Source: Chara braunii (Eukaryota > Streptophyta > Charophyceae > Charales > Characeae). Taken from it: DNA of 64,000 nt. Below are positions 10,031 to 23,575 of this stretch, piece after piece. A program made the position numbers and the translations under genes. The stretch's first letter is position 1; each line of letters begins with the position of its first letter. The stretch covers positions 682,610-746,609 of the forward strand of contig BFEA01000036.1 in NCBI GenBank assembly GCA_003427395.1. Reading direction: 5' to 3'. Below the pieces are notes generated by a model. It saw only the letters and a list, made by a program, of their open reading frames with translations. It had not been told where the DNA came from and did not search any database.

Positions 10031-11302
10031 ATCGGAAGTAGTAGTGGTAGTTGCCTCGTTGAAACGAGATACTGCCTTGGCAGTTAGTGAAACCCTTAAT
10101 GGATTCATTCATTCTTTTCTTTCTTATTAATTATTTTATTTAGGGGGTTAGATTCGTTTTTCTTTTGTTTAATTAGTTATTATTCGTTTCCTCCTTACTC
10201 GTAACCTCCACTCCCCTGATTCGTGCGAATGGAACTGTACCCGAAAGACGGGCTGATTCATCCGAAAAGGGAAAAGGGGCCTGGCATCCCTACCGCACCG
10301 CGACTACCTATAGCACAAGGGTCCCTTCGTAGGAGAAAGAGCAAGCCACCGCGAGATCTCGCAGAGGCAAGATCGGGAAGTCAACCGCACGGGAGCTGGG
10401 GAGAACGCGGAGAGGCGGTGGAACGCGAGGAAAGACGGGAGAGGCAACTCGTAAGGAGAGAAAAACCTCGAGAGAGAAGGGTGGGGAAAGTGAAGAAAGG
10501 AGAAGGCAGTCACGCATGAGAGAGAAGGAGAAGAAAGACAGAAGGAGAGAAGGGAAGAAAAGAAGGAGGAGGAGAAGGAGAGAAGAGTTGGAAAGGAAAG
10601 GCTTACCTGGCNGAGAAGGGAAGAAAAGAAGGAGGAGGAGAAGGAGAGAAGAGTTGGAAAGGAAAGGCTTACCTGGCATTGCAGACGACGACGACGAGCT
10701 AAGTACTACTGGTGCAGACGAGGACGACAACGCAGACTGACCCGACGATGACGACGGAGCAAGAGAGTGAGAACGAAAGTAAGTCTTCGATCTCGCGACT
10801 CACACCCCGGCACCATCAGCAACGAAAATGAAAATAAATAAATAAATAAATAAAATAAATAAGCAAATAAATAAAATAAAAGTGAATGAATCTAACGCAT
10901 TAACAAGGTTAGATTCATTCACTACGATACATGTGTGTGTGTGTGTGTGTGTATGTGTGTGTGAAGTGGGGGCGTGAGTGTTCCACCCCGCGGCACACCT
11001 CACGGTACTTGCAACGATAGATGAGCAAAATTGAATGAATCTTCCGCTGGAACATGGAAATATACATACTACGTGTGTGTGTGTGTGTGTGTGTGTGAGT
11101 GTGTGAGATAGATGAAAGATAGGGAGAGATGAGGAAGAAAGAAAGAAAAAGTAACTTACATGGTAGGAACGCCTGCGCCATCTGCAATCGGAGAGAGATG
11201 TGAGAGAAAGAGAGAGATTGGGTTGAGGTCAGAGGTACTTACAGTAGCGAAGCTGCTCCAGCTTCGTCTTCGAGGTACCGGAGCATGCGCCAACTTCAAA
11301 GG
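10031..11302. repeat. Purine-rich spacer with a 66-bp duplication and GT microsatellites
   Basis: No gene is supported. A 66-bp unit (GAGAAGGGAAG..GGCTTACCTGGC) is duplicated at 10547-10612 and 10613-10678. GT runs lie at about 10930-10962 and 11073-11098. Reading frames across the purine tract code only Arg/Lys/Glu low complexity and are not credible genes. Confidence 0.6.
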
Positions 11303-13102
11303 TTAGTATCTGGCTCGTGACAGAAGAGAGAGTCCTTCTTCTTCCTCTTCTAAGTCCACCATCTCCCTCTCACCCTCTCATTATCTGACTTCACAGCAAC
11401 GGCAGTCTACGAGAGGAAAAGACAGAGAGAGTTTGGTGATGTTGGATCCAGACTCGACTTCTTGGCTTCAGACATTTTTTTTGACGAGGGACTGTTTGGG
11501 CCTGTGCCGAAGGCTTGGTGTTGACGACATTCCCATTCTCTCCTCTTCTTCGTCTGATCCCCTCCTTTCGTCTGATCCCATCTTCTTCGTCTGTGTATGG
11601 TTTGGGCTGACGCAGTCTTCATGTGTAAAGCGCCAGACCCCTTCACACCATGGAATGATGATGATGATGCATGCTCGGGANTGCATTACAATATTGGTTG
11701 TTCGGATCATCGATACCAAAGCCTTCCACTACGCTATCTCGTACTTNGCACGAGAGGACGGTTCTCGATCCGGTCTACACTGGTACAGTAGGCGACGAGG
11801 TTGCGCGTGTGTGTGAGGACGAGAAGAGGGAAAGAGCTTGACGATTTTGATCCGGATTCGACCTTGGATTACAAACATAGCGATTGGGGAATATTTGCGA
11901 CTTGTGGCAAAGACTTGGTGTTAACACTCCTCTTCTCCATTTGATCCCCTCCTCGTCGTTTGTACATGATCTGGCACGCCTTGTGATGGGGGTGGTGAAT
12001 GTCTGGTCTGCGTTGAAACTTCGATTGAGCTAGTCNTCAGTGCTCTAGCATNCTGCCTCNCTATNCTGTACTACGTGGTAAANACCGGTTTNGGTCAGAT
12101 CANGATTTATGGCTAAGTCTTCCTTGCGCCATTCAACACCACTGTGTATGTATGGGCANGCTCANTGCTTGTCAAGATTTNGATTACACTGCATTGTCCA
12201 TTCAGTCCTCTTCATCACATAAAAAAAAAAANGAGGANAAGATGATGACGACAGGGCNGTNATGGAGAAGATGATGACGACAGGGCGGTGATGGAGAAGA
12301 TGATGATAACGGGCTGGTGATGANGATGATGACGATTGACGACGATGGCAAATGATGATGATGNTGATGAATGTCGGGTTGACGGTATGGAAGGCAATGA
12401 TGATGATGATGACGCTGATGATGATGTCGGGGGAAGTGATGGTGATGATGATAACGTAAGGGCACTTACCATGGATTGGCGATAGTCTGCACAGGCGCCA
12501 TTTTTCACAGGTTAGTGCCTGACACGAGAGAGGAAGAAAGTTCTTCTTCTTCCTCTTTTCAAAACACGATCTCCCTCTCACTCCCTCAATACCTGACTTC
12601 ACAGCATCAGCGGGCTGTGAGAGAGTGGGCTTGGTGACATCGGAATCCAGGCACAACTTCGGGACTTCGGGCATGGCTGCGAGGGGTTATTTAGGATTGG
12701 TGACAAAGACTTGGTGATGACGACAATCCGATCTCTCCCTCCCTACGTCTTCGTCTGTGCACGAAATGGACCCGAGACCTATTCTTGTGTATAGTGCCAG
12801 GCCCATCACACCGTGTGGTAAGAATGATGTATGCTGGTCTGCTTTGCAACATTGATTGGGCTAGTCATTACTATTCTGAGTATCCTGCTGCGCTATCTTG
12901 CACTGCGTGATAAAGNTCGGTCCCGGTCAGGTTAGGTTCTGTATCTAAGTCTNCCNNTACGCTATCTGTACCATGTATAAGAGGACGGTTCTTGTTCTAA
13001 TCTGCACCTTTACAGCATCGACAACATGTATGTGTGCATAAAGGAGAGAGAAAATGACAAAGAGAGAGAGAGAGAGAGAAGGGGAGAAAGAAGTTGGTGG
13101 TA

Positions 13103-13140
<38 letters not shown>

Positions 13141-13440
13141 AATGATGATGATGTGAGAACACATATCTGACGTTGACGGTGGTCTGCAATGACCGAAATA
13201 CTCAAGTACTCCGGGCTGCCGCAAATGTGAACTGTTGCATTAACCTTTTGTAGTCTGTAGTAGCAGTGTAGGAGTAGGCTGGGCGCTGAGCGCCAAGTGT
13301 ACCTATGAAGGGACGAGAATCTTGTATTGGGAGGAGAATATACTCTCGATGGACATTGGTTTTCAGTACTACGAATCTCCATCGGTGTAGTATTGGTGCA
13401 ATGTTGCTCTTTGGACACAAAGTGGCTATTTGGCTTCAAT
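11303..13440. repeat. Degenerate dispersed repeat, at least two copies, with GAT minisatellites
   Basis: The block starting GGTTAGTATCTGGCTCGTGA at 11303 recurs at 12508 (GGTTAGTGCCTGACACGAGA) about 1.2 kb away, with a shared TTCTTCTTCCTCTT and ATCTCCCTCTCAC segment. A partial third copy (AAGACTTGGTGTTAACA) lies near 11900. A minisatellite of about 29-30 bp (AGAAGATGATGACGACAGGG) occupies 12238-12320, and GAT runs occupy 12350-12430 and 13104-13152. Single Ns are frequent at 11682-12400 and 12916-12956. No gene is seen. Confidence 0.55.
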
Positions 13441-13531
13441 GTGATGGTGTGATCTGGGATTGACATCTCGCTGTTACTTAATTCCGTTGCGTTTATTATT
13501 ATTTCTGTTTTATCATTATTATTATCATTAC

Positions 13532-13583
<52 letters not shown>

Positions 13584-13955
13584 CACCCATGACCTCGATA
13601 CCCGTGGCGTCTATGCGTTGGAGGGTGTTGTGAAGAAAGAGACGTACCTGGGTCAAGAGGACGTGGGCCTTGGTATAGATATCATCACTCGCTAGTAGTC
13701 AAGATGTCTGATTGCTTCCACGCTGTAGAGTAGATAGGATGCAAGGTCCATTCAAGAGAGAGAGCTACATTGAGTTATGTTGTGGTGTTGCCCGATTGGG
13801 CTTGAACATTGGCTCACGATTCTGCTGAATCGTTCTCAAATGGATGGTTACCCGGCTCCATTGCGCTATCTGCTCTTGCGCTAACTACTTGGACTGCAGC
13901 ATGATTTTGCGATATGGATTTTGGTGCTTCGTTCACATTCACATTTGCTTGCATT

Positions 13956-14015
<60 letters not shown>

Positions 14016-14459
14016 TTACTATTATTATTATTATTTGCATGGCATCTGTGAGTTGGGGGAAGAGGTAATGAGTGAAGAGGAGAAACGTACCTGGGTGAAG
14101 AGGACGTCGGCATGGATGTTGATATCATCACTTGTTGATAGTCAAATTGTTTGCTTGCTATCATACTGTAGTTGTAGTACTAGGTTGTAGAGTTGATAGG
14201 GCGCATGACGTCATTCAGAACAGAGAGCTACACTGGGTTATGATGTTGGTGTTGCCCTGTTGGGCTCGGACATTGAATCACGATTATGCTGTATCATTCT
14301 CAGATGAACGGATACCCGGTTCGATTATACTATCTGTTTCGTGCCTTTACTACTTGGACTTTAGTGTAATTTTGCAAATCTGGATTTTCTGTGCTTCGTC
14401 CGTATTCTTGTTCCTTGCATTATCATTATTGTTATTATTATTATTAATATTATTATTAA

Positions 14460-14519
<60 letters not shown>

Positions 14520-17374
14520 TGTTGTTATGTGCAGTGTGGTTCTTAGGTGCACGTGGGGTNTGTATGGGGGACCAAGGTCGTGAGTGAGGCGAGAGACACA
14601 CCCGGTGTTGGAAGTGTGCGGCATTTGGCCACTATCTGCTCGGACTTCGGGATGACTGCTGACAACACCTCCGACAGTACCGTAGGATGGGCTAGATAGG
14701 ACCTTCCATCTGTAGTCTGGGAGCTGAGCACCTGACAGGGTTTCGACGTTGATTCCGCATTGATAATGATGCAGCTATGCCAACGTTGTCGAATGCGAGT
14801 TTGCTGCTCTCTTACTTGATGGGATTCGCTATACTATTTTGTCGTTGGTTCGAGGCCAAGACTATCTGGTCTCATATTTATGATGCTGTCTGATTGCTGG
14901 AGTTCGTTGTTGCTCAACTTCCTTTGTGTTTATTATTATTATTTTTGTTATTATTACTATTATTATTATTATTATTACTAAAAATCAGACTTGCTTCGAT
15001 CCCAACTTTCATGCATGCGAAACGGTAGCTCGGCGAACTGGCGACATGCGCCCACTCAAAGATATGGCTTCCGGATACAAGTTCCCTTCTAATTGACTAT
15101 GGCAACTTAGCGCCCAAACAACCCTCTGTTGCATACGCCGGATCACCCTAGGTGTCCCGCTATGCTACTTGCTATGCACGCAAAGAGAGAGAACAGACAA
15201 ATCAGATTGAGCATACAAACAAACTGGGCAGACACGTGGATGAACTGTAACGCAGATACAGTGACCCGGACGCATATACAGCAATGCTCTCGCACGGTGA
15301 CAGGTGCGCATACGTAGTAGGACAAGCACACGCACGGTCGGAGTCACATGATCGTTGTGACACGTACACAAGTGACACAGGGGCGACCAGACAAACAAAC
15401 AGACGCGCACGTACAACAACGCACGCTCAGTCGCGCCGCTCAGTCACACTGAGTGACACACACGGGCCTCTGGTGCATGTGGTCTCAGGCGGTACCTGCT
15501 GGTATGGACCAGGACTGATTGGACTTGAACTACTGACTCTGCTGGGACCGGCTAGAAGGCCGGGGAATTTGGCTTTCGGTCCAGCCGTGGCTATGACTGT
15601 GGCCCTTCAGGACTGAACCACATAGGCAGTCGACATTTGGCTTGATGATGGGAATGAGACTATTTCTGGGTTGCCACTTATGAGCTTCTGCTGCGTTCTA
15701 ATTTGGTGGGACTCACACTGCAAATCTGCTGATTGGTCGAGGTCACGACTATCTGGGCTTATGAATGTGATACTGTTTGATTGATGAAGTTCGCTGTTGC
15801 TTATCTTTTATTTGGGTAATTAGACTCGTTCACACATCTTATGTATGTAAACAGCAGCGCAGCGAACAGACAACATGCGCCCACTCAGATACTCAGAGAT
15901 AAAGGTTCCAGGCAAGAATTCACTCTCAACTGGCCGTAACGATTCAGCATCCACACAAACAACTGTGTACACACACGCTCCCCGCCTGCTATTGCTATGG
16001 CAGCCGTGACTGCCTCCGCTCAGTCACTACGACTGCATCCCTCACCTTTCCTACCTGTCGAGTCCTACGGGCTCGCTGCGGGCCTCCTCGCACATAACAT
16101 TAAGACAGCGCCCCTCATGGCTTCCGCAATGAAAAGGATGACAGGTTGGGCGCTGCCTGTGGGGTAGGGGGCTGGCGGCCATGGCTTGGCTGCCTGTGTG
16201 CGCAGAGGGGTAAAGGCTGTTGCATGGGTTATCAAGGGAGAGCGTAGGTAGGAAGAGAGATATACCTGGGTAGGGAAGAGGTCGGTATGGGCGCTGAAGA
16301 CGTCACTCGCTAAAAATCTAGAATATTAGGAAGTAAGGGCATTCGGGCGCCGTTCAAAGAGGGAGAACTGCGTCGGGTTAACGCTGATGATTGCCCGATC
16401 AGGCTATAGGCATCGACTTGTGTTTGTTGTCCCAGTTTCAAATGGATGGTTACTCGGTCCATTATGATATCCGCTCTTGCTTTGAAAACTTGGGCTACAG
16501 CGTGATTCTGCGAGATGAATTATGTGCTACGTCCACATGCATATTTTTATTATTACTTTTCTATTATTATTATCATTATTATTATGATATTATTATTATT
16601 ATTACTATTCTGATTGTTACTGTGTAGTCAGACTTACTTTCATTCACGCCTCTCAGGCACATAACTAGTAACAGGCAGACTACATGTGTCGCTCAAAGCT
16701 CAGAGATATGACGTCCGGGTACGGGCCCATTTCCAATTGGCTATGGTGACTCAGTATCCAGACACCTCCTTGCTCATGTAGCTGCAACAGCGCTTCCGCA
16801 TGGCTTCCGCATGAATGAATGAAAGGCTGGGTGCAGCCTCTTGAATTATACTTTTGTGATGCGTTGGTCTGACCTGTAACCCTGGCCCATGGTACACACG
16901 GTCCCAGACGGTACTTGCTTGACTGGACTGGACTGGACTGGGTGGACTAGGACTGCTGACTGTACGAGGTGGGCTCCCACCACTTGACCACTTGCCTCTG
17001 CCTAACGTAGGCTGATTCCGGATGGCCACTTCTATCTTGGCCTTTCGGTACTGTAGCAGCTACGACTTGCCTTATTACGTAGGTAGCAGCTACGACCTTG
17101 ACCCTTCAGACAATCTACAACCACTGCCTCTGGGCTATCTAAACTCCTACCCGACAGGTCTACAGTTCGAGTCTCTTCTACCCTGCGACCTACGAAATCC
17201 TACCTACCACTGACCGTCCTACAGGATGTAGGTTCAAAATCTACAGGTTGACACAGTTACTGTACACAGGTAAGGTAGGGAAAATAAGGGAGCAAGTCCT
17301 GGGATCTGCATTTGCAACTGCAAATTGGTGAATACCGTTTCAAAAATTCATGTTTTAGCACTTATTATTAATTG

Positions 17375-17406
<32 letters not shown>

Positions 17407-19317
17407 GATTATTACTATGGTTATTATTATTATTATTATTGAGCAAATCAGACGCATCTCATCCACACTTTTCATGTGTGTAAACAGCAGCGCGCTAGCA
17501 TCGTGTCCGCCCTAAGTGAAGGCGGGCCAGACATATGACCACCCTGAGTAAAGGCTGGTCAGAATACCTGCAATCGGGCTTCTTCCAACAATTTGTAGAG
17601 TGGGTATCCGATGGTCGCAGCACGCCGGTTGGTTGGATTGCGTCGTGGACCCCAGACTCCTGCAAAGAAGCAGTTGAGCCCAGGGCCTCAGTTAATTGTG
17701 CCCTCGGCGCGGGCCAGGACAAGCCAACGCGTCACGCATTGGACGCTCCGAACGCAGCATTATCATTGTAAAGCCAAGCGTACCAAAGGGGAACCGGAAA
17801 GGGTCTGGATATGGACAGTGGCCCTGAGCCAAGGGGCACGACCATACAGCCTGGGCCGCATCTGGGTTGGGCCTGGGCGCAGAGTCTGGGTTTGAAACGC
17901 AGGCTCAAGGCTGGCCGCTCACACACAGCACTGGCATATAGGCAAAAAATGCTAGTGAGCAGGGGTCTTGGCCAATGCGGGCAATGCTGGCACGCTCGGT
18001 GAATGCAAGCTGCTATGCTGTGCATGGCTGCGCTGCACTAGGATGAGGCAGGCTAGCACTAGGATGTAGGGCGCTGCCTGCACACAAGGGCACTTACGGC
18101 CATAGCCAGGCCGCATGAGGGTGCAGTGGAGGTGAAGGGCGTTGTGTGAGTCATCAAGGAAGAGTGTGGGTGAATAGAGGATGTACCTTGTAGAAGAGGG
18201 ACTCGACAGTGATATTGACGTCTTCACTTGCTGATCGTCAAAATTGTCTGATTGCTCCCCTGTTATAGCTGTGGTAATGGATTGTAGAGTAGAGGAGGCA
18301 TCGGGCGCCATTTCGGAGAAAGAACTAAGTTGAGTTATGCTGTTGGTACTGCCCGAATGGGCTTGGGCATTGACTCAAGACTCTACTGTTTCGTTCTCAA
18401 ATGGATGTTTACTCAGTTCCCTGTGCTGTCTACTCTGGCTTTGACTACTTGGACTGCAGTATGATGCTGCGATTTGGATTACTGGGCTTCGTCCGCATTC
18501 ATGACCCTTGCATTTTCTTTTTTTTATTTATTATTATTGTTATTATATTATCAAACTCGCTCATCTACACTTTTCATGCATAGAAATGGCAGCACAACAA
18601 ACCGGCAATGTACGCCCGCACAATGCTAAGAAATATGGAAACCAGACAAGAATTCACTTTCAATGGCTGCAGCGACACTGCACCCAACATCACACTGTGC
18701 AGATACACTGGACCATCCTGAACGTCTTGCGCGTGATGCTGTACACTCACACAGCACGCATGCCACTGAACACTCTGGGCATCCGCTGAGCACTGTTGCC
18801 TAAGGCACTGTAGCAGCACTTCCTCATGGCTCCGCAGGAACGAGTGAAGACACAGCCTGTGACGGACGCAGCAATACGCAGAGAAAGACACATACGCACC
18901 AAGAGTGAGACAGTCTGAGAGAGAGAAAATAAAGAAAAGAGGGAAGAGAAAGCGTACCGACTTACGATTGCAGTCCGCACTAGTAGTGACATCATATAGA
19001 TGGGACTTCACTATCGCAGTAGGCCTGTTGCGTGAGTGCAAGTATAGGAGGGTAGGCAAGATGTATAAATTGGGCATTGGGCGCCAGACATAGAAGAGCG
19101 ATCATGAATAGTGAGTTGGTATAGGCCTGAGGGCTTGAACATTGGCTCATTACTCTATTAAATTGCTCGGTTTGGATGAAGGTTGAGTACCATGATGTTT
19201 GTTGCTGGTATATTCCTGCTCAGACACCTATGTGATCTCACGACCCGGGTTTGGATATCATTTCGCTCTTATGTTTCTTGTTATTATTATTATTATTATG
19301 ATTATTATTATTATTAC

Positions 19318-19393
<76 letters not shown>

Positions 19394-19420
19394 TGTTATT
19401 ATTATTTATATCACTTGAGA
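13441..19420. repeat. Compound array of repeat modules each carrying a TTA microsatellite
   Basis: Module 1 is about 430 bp (markers CGTACCTGGGT, GTTGATATCATCACT, TTACTACTTGGACT). It recurs at about 13640, 14085, 16255 and 18180, with a diverged copy near 19100. Each copy leads into a TTA/ATT run (13959-14036, 14424-14520, 16543-16610, 18520-18553, 19278-19410). Module 2, about 150 bp (marker ATGTAAACAGCAGCGC then ACATGCGCCCACTC), follows several runs at 14985, 15830, 16625, 17445 and 18555. A third module (TCGCTGTTGCTTATCTTTTA-like) precedes runs near 13470, 14900 and 15790. Reading frames differ between copies without synonymous bias, so I treat the array as non-coding. Confidence 0.65.
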
Positions 19421-20085
19421 TCACATGCTAGGATATGAATCAGAATCGGACAGGGGTGCGAGGCAACAGAGCGAAGGAGGGGCGCCAACAAGTATGATGG
19501 CTCTTGCATCCTTCATCCTCCTTCGCTTTCCCATGCCTACACCCCACACAAGCACACAACCATCTTCAAGTGACATGAGTAGACATAGTATTTTCCGATG
19601 GCTTAATGAGATCAGTATTCATGCACACAGGACTTCCATTCCTCAATTGATCCATGTAATAGGGCGATTGCAGGAGCTCTGTCGGAGTTCAGGCGAAACT
19701 CTGGAAGCAGGGAACGACAAGGTACGTTACTTCAACCCAGATGCTGTCTCATACAGGCAATCATCGTAAAAATAATCATAAGGGTTAGGGATTCGAAATC
19801 AATAACTCTTCAGGTCTTGGATAGAGAAAAGTTGGCTGAATGTGGAACTGATTGCTTCTGGATACAACAATCTTGTTGTGGGCGCTGATTGGAGGTAAGG
19901 ATACAAACTATCATACCTCTCGTGATCATCTTCTCTATATCCCATTCAAACAGATGATGGGTGCTTTGATTTGAGTTGCCATAATCAACCGTCATAGATC
20001 ACGTCGATCATCTTGCTCATTATACATTTGATCCAGCAATAAGTCTCCAAACTAACAACGATTCAGGGCTCGAATGCCATCAAAG
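19421..20085. other. Unassigned sequence
   Basis: A 114-codon frame at 19425-19769 starts inside the microsatellite edge and has no recognisable domain or flanking signals. I see no supported gene or repeat here. Confidence 0.3.
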
Positions 20086-21000
20086 GCGATGACTTGAGCT
20101 ATAGGTAAGACTTGCCTGGAGGTAAGAATAGCAGGGAAAGNCTGCCTTAACTCCAGATGAGCCTTTCGCTTGGTCAGTGGTAAGTGCAGGGGCCCTTGGG
20201 CACCCGCCTTATTGAGGGATAGCCACTGATAAGAGTAGCAGGGGAATTCTGTCTTATCAGTGACTAGTCTGATATAAGAGTTGTGAGGTTTCAANNNNNN
20301 NNNNNNNNNNNNNNNNNNNNNNNNNNNNNNNNNNNNNNNNNNNNNNNNNNNNNNNNNNNNNNNNNNNNNNNNNNNNNNNNNNNNNNNNNNNNNNNNNNNN
20401 NNNNNNNNNNNNNNNNNNNNNNNNNNNNNNNNNNGATATAAGAGTTGGGAGGTTCCAAGGACACCTGCCTTATCACCGATTAAACCTAACATCTTTCAAT
20501 GGTAAGAGTAAGCAAGGATCCTTGGGCACCCGCCTTATTGAGGACTAGCCACTGGTNAGAATAGCAGGGGAATCCTGTCTTTTNAGCGACTAGCCTGACA
20601 TAAGAGTTGTGAAGTTTCNAGGACACCTGCCTTATCATTNATCAAACCTNACATTCATTCAGTGGTAAGAGTAGTAAGGATCATTGGGCACCCGTCTTAT
20701 TGAGGGCTAGCCAGCGATAAGAGTAGCAAGGGAATCCTGTCTTATNAGTGACTAGTCTGATATAAGAGTAGCGAGGTTTCAANGACACCTGCCTTATCAA
20801 TAAACATCNTAGGGCTTAGTCAGTGATAAGAGTAGTAANGATCCTTGGGTACCCGCCTTATTGAGGGNCNGTCANTGATAAGAGTANCANGGGAATCCTG
20901 TCTTATCAGTGACTAATCCAATANAAGAAGTAGCGAGGTTTCAAGGACACNTGCCTTATCAGTGNCTAGCAATNGGATAAGCCTACCGCNAAAATGTGNT
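20086..21000. repeat. 162-bp satellite array (with N gap)
   Basis: The block GATAAGAGTAGCAGGGGAAT..CTTATCAGTGACTAG begins near 20227, 20553, 20715 and 20877, spacings of 162 or twice 163. Each unit contains two related halves with CCTTATTGAGGGCTAG and TGCCTTATCA motifs, suggesting an older half-unit. Many single Ns and the 140-bp gap suggest that near-identical copies collapsed during assembly. Confidence 0.75.
20295..20434. other. Assembly gap (140 N)
   Basis: A run of N lies inside the 162-bp satellite. Frames reported across it have no content. Confidence 0.99.
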
Positions 21001-22245
21001 TGGCACACAGGGGCCAANGCCCACTGAGTTGCCTTTGTCCAACAAAGCTCCAGTAACAANTGGATATATCATANATCCTGAATGGTCTACCATGCCACCG
21101 CTAACTTTCTCCACCCTTAGCATTGTTCAGTCCCAACTAACTATCTCTGATTCTACTGGAAGGGGATAAGTGGGACCTTACCTCAGAGAGAGACAGTCCA
21201 TTTATCTGATTCCTTCCATGAGATTCTTTTCCACATGATGGATTGGTGATGTGTTCATGTGTGATGGGAGAAGGAAGAGAACTCAGACAAGATAATCCCA
21301 AAAAGGGATAAGAATGAGATAGTGATGGTATGTGAAGAGTTGCCGTGACAGTAAAAGGGGAGTGAATTATTATTCACTACCTGAAGCGGAATGGGCAACA
21401 GCCCAAACAATTAGTTAAGAATAATAGGAGTCAGACAGGAACAAAGAGTCTAGAAGGATCTTTCTAGATCTCAGCTAGGAAGAGAGATGTTAAGATTCTC
21501 TTGGACTGTGTTGTGTCTACAGGTTTCGACACTTCGGAGAACTTACGGAAAATCCGTAAGAGCAGCAATTTTGTTATCACTGGATAACAGGTCGGTAGAA
21601 CTCCGACTCAACTTCCACCCATGGCTTGACACTCACACCTAAGACAAGACTTAAGAAGGGAACAGATAAATCTTCCCCTTGTATCTATGCCTAAATTATC
21701 CAAATCACACTCAGGAGTCTTCAAAATGTGTGGGGCTGGGGTAAAATGGAGTCAGGGTTAGGAAGGAATGTTGTTTTCAAGGGTTTGGGGCGTGAGTGAT
21801 ATGCTGTGAGTGGGTTAAAGGTTGACACTCGTAGCGCATTCTGTGTCTGCATTTGTATGTGTGTATGTGTTTTTCTGCATTTGCGCAGGTGTTGGACATT
21901 TGTACTGTCTCCTGAGTTTGGGATCTTCTGAAAATTCGGGTAAAGGGACACGACAATCGTGAAAGTGAGGTCCACCGCTCAGTCAGTTCCCCTGATTTAC
22001 ATACATATATCTATATATACTTCTGAATGGGATCGTAGGCTAGTCGGTACTTAGAAAGTCATTTTATTTGGGACTTCTTTTAAGAAGTTCTTTTGAGAAG
22101 AATGAGAGATTACTAAAGGCTTGACTCTGACATTTTTATAAGGTCAACAAAGGAAACATAGAATTATTGTCATAGTTAGCTAAGCATGGAAGACTATCCG
22201 AGAAGTCGACCTGATTAGATAGTCGGTCCGGAGAGTTAGCACCTC
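21001..22245. other. Unassigned sequence
   Basis: This is AT-moderate DNA without a supported ORF. Short inverted repeats such as CTTACGGAAAATCCGTAAG at 21543-21561 are present. I see no gene. Confidence 0.3.
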
Positions 22246-22279
22246 GGGGCTCGACATACGGGTCAGTCTTAAGGCGTTC

Positions 22280-22564
22280 TACCGCGCGTATGCCTATGCT
22301 ACGGCGATCGAGAAAAAGCCCTCGGCTGGCCTACCTCTGCGTTTGCATGTAAAAGCCTTCGTATGTGAGTCAGTAGCTCAGCAGAGATACGCCCACCTAA
22401 GGGATGGTGACAGCTCCCGCAGGTGGAGGTAATGTTGTACCTCGCGGGATCCCTAACCTGTCGTAGGGAGTCGCGAGAGGTATAGCACGCGCGCACGGTC
22501 GGAGTTGGTATTGCGTAAAGTAACAAAAGGAAACTCCTGCGTGACACGACCGTGAGGTCCGACA
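22280..22564 (+). repeat. LTR 3'-end fragment homologous to end of element B's 5' LTR
   Basis: The segment GCCTATGCTACGGCGAT..GGCCTACCTCTGC..GTCAGTAGCTC..GATACGCCC..GGTGACAGC aligns by eye with 55020-55145. CTGCGTGACACGACCG aligns with 55301-55316. It ends TCCGACA at 22564, close to the CGACA terminus of element B's LTR, and no primer-binding site follows. It may be the far end of element A's LTR, or a separate remnant. Confidence 0.6.
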
Positions 22565-23575
22565 CCAAAAACTACTCTGCGTATGGGTGTGGGACCGCCG
22601 CGCGCGACTGCGTGCTCGCAAGCGCCAAGGCCAAGGCCGCCGCACGCGTTCCCGTCACGCGCCCATGCTGCCCCGCTCTCGGATATATATTATATCAAGA
22701 TCTGGGATGCTGCTAGTGCCAGAGTTTGAACATGGGCAGCAAATACTCATGCTCGTGTGTAGCTAGTGTCTTAACACACTGGACAAAGTCACAATCTAAG
22801 TTTAGATTGTGGCACGTTGGTGTTGAAAAAGTGTCACGGCAACTATTTACCCTGCCCCGTCAGCGTGAGGTGAGCAACGAGTGCCAAGGCAACCCCCCCC
22901 CCCCCCCCCCACGGGGCGGGTGTGAGTGCTGCTGCTTGCGCACGTGGCTGGTAGCTGGTGGCTATATGCAGTGCGACGTGGCAGCTTGTTGAGGATCTGG
23001 AAGACCCCCCTGGCTAGGGGGCTGCACTACAGTGAAATCTGTGGCTGATCAAAATCTCAGCCAACCACAAATTATCAACATCATTTTTTTTTTTGTCGAG
23101 GCAGCAGGCCAGCAACATCTTGAAGGCCAGGATCTGTGGATCTTGGTAGACCTCTGCTCGTGGTCATCCAAGAGCCTGATATCACCCTTCTACCACTAAC
23201 CTACTATCCCCCAATCCTTCTTCACTCATCTTTTTCTTTTTCTCTCCTCTCCTCCCCACTCACCATCTTCTAGTAATCGCATCTACTCCTCCCCACCTTT
23301 TCCATATCCTTCTCTCCCATTCTACCACCCTCCTCTCCCCCTTCCCTCCCCCAACTACAACCCCATAATCTCCCCCATCTCCCACTTTACTTTTTCTTTC
23401 TCTTCTCACCTATTACTCTCCTGCCTCCCCCTGTCGGGCACCCTGGACCCAAACGGTTCCTCTCCCCTCGACGAGATTCGCACTACCATCTCACGTGACC
23501 CGCTGGTTACGGGGCGAGCCGACCCACGACGACCCACTCTGCTCTGGCGGTCCCCTCCCTCTCACCGGTGGTCCC
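22565..23575. other. Non-coding stretch upstream of chromovirus gag
   Basis: It holds a GC-rich block, an 18-base C run (22893-22910), then a strongly pyrimidine-rich stretch (23160-23450) likely to be the leader or LTR of the following element. I could not place an LTR boundary or primer-binding site. Confidence 0.4.

Noticed and set aside
13600-18600. Tandemly duplicated exons on the minus strand (AG..GTACGT bounded units)
   Set aside because: Splice-like borders recur, but copies differ without third-position bias, and some copies have stops in all three frames.
20086-21000. CRISPR-like array
   Set aside because: Repeats are contiguous 162-bp satellite units with no unique spacers, in a eukaryotic setting.
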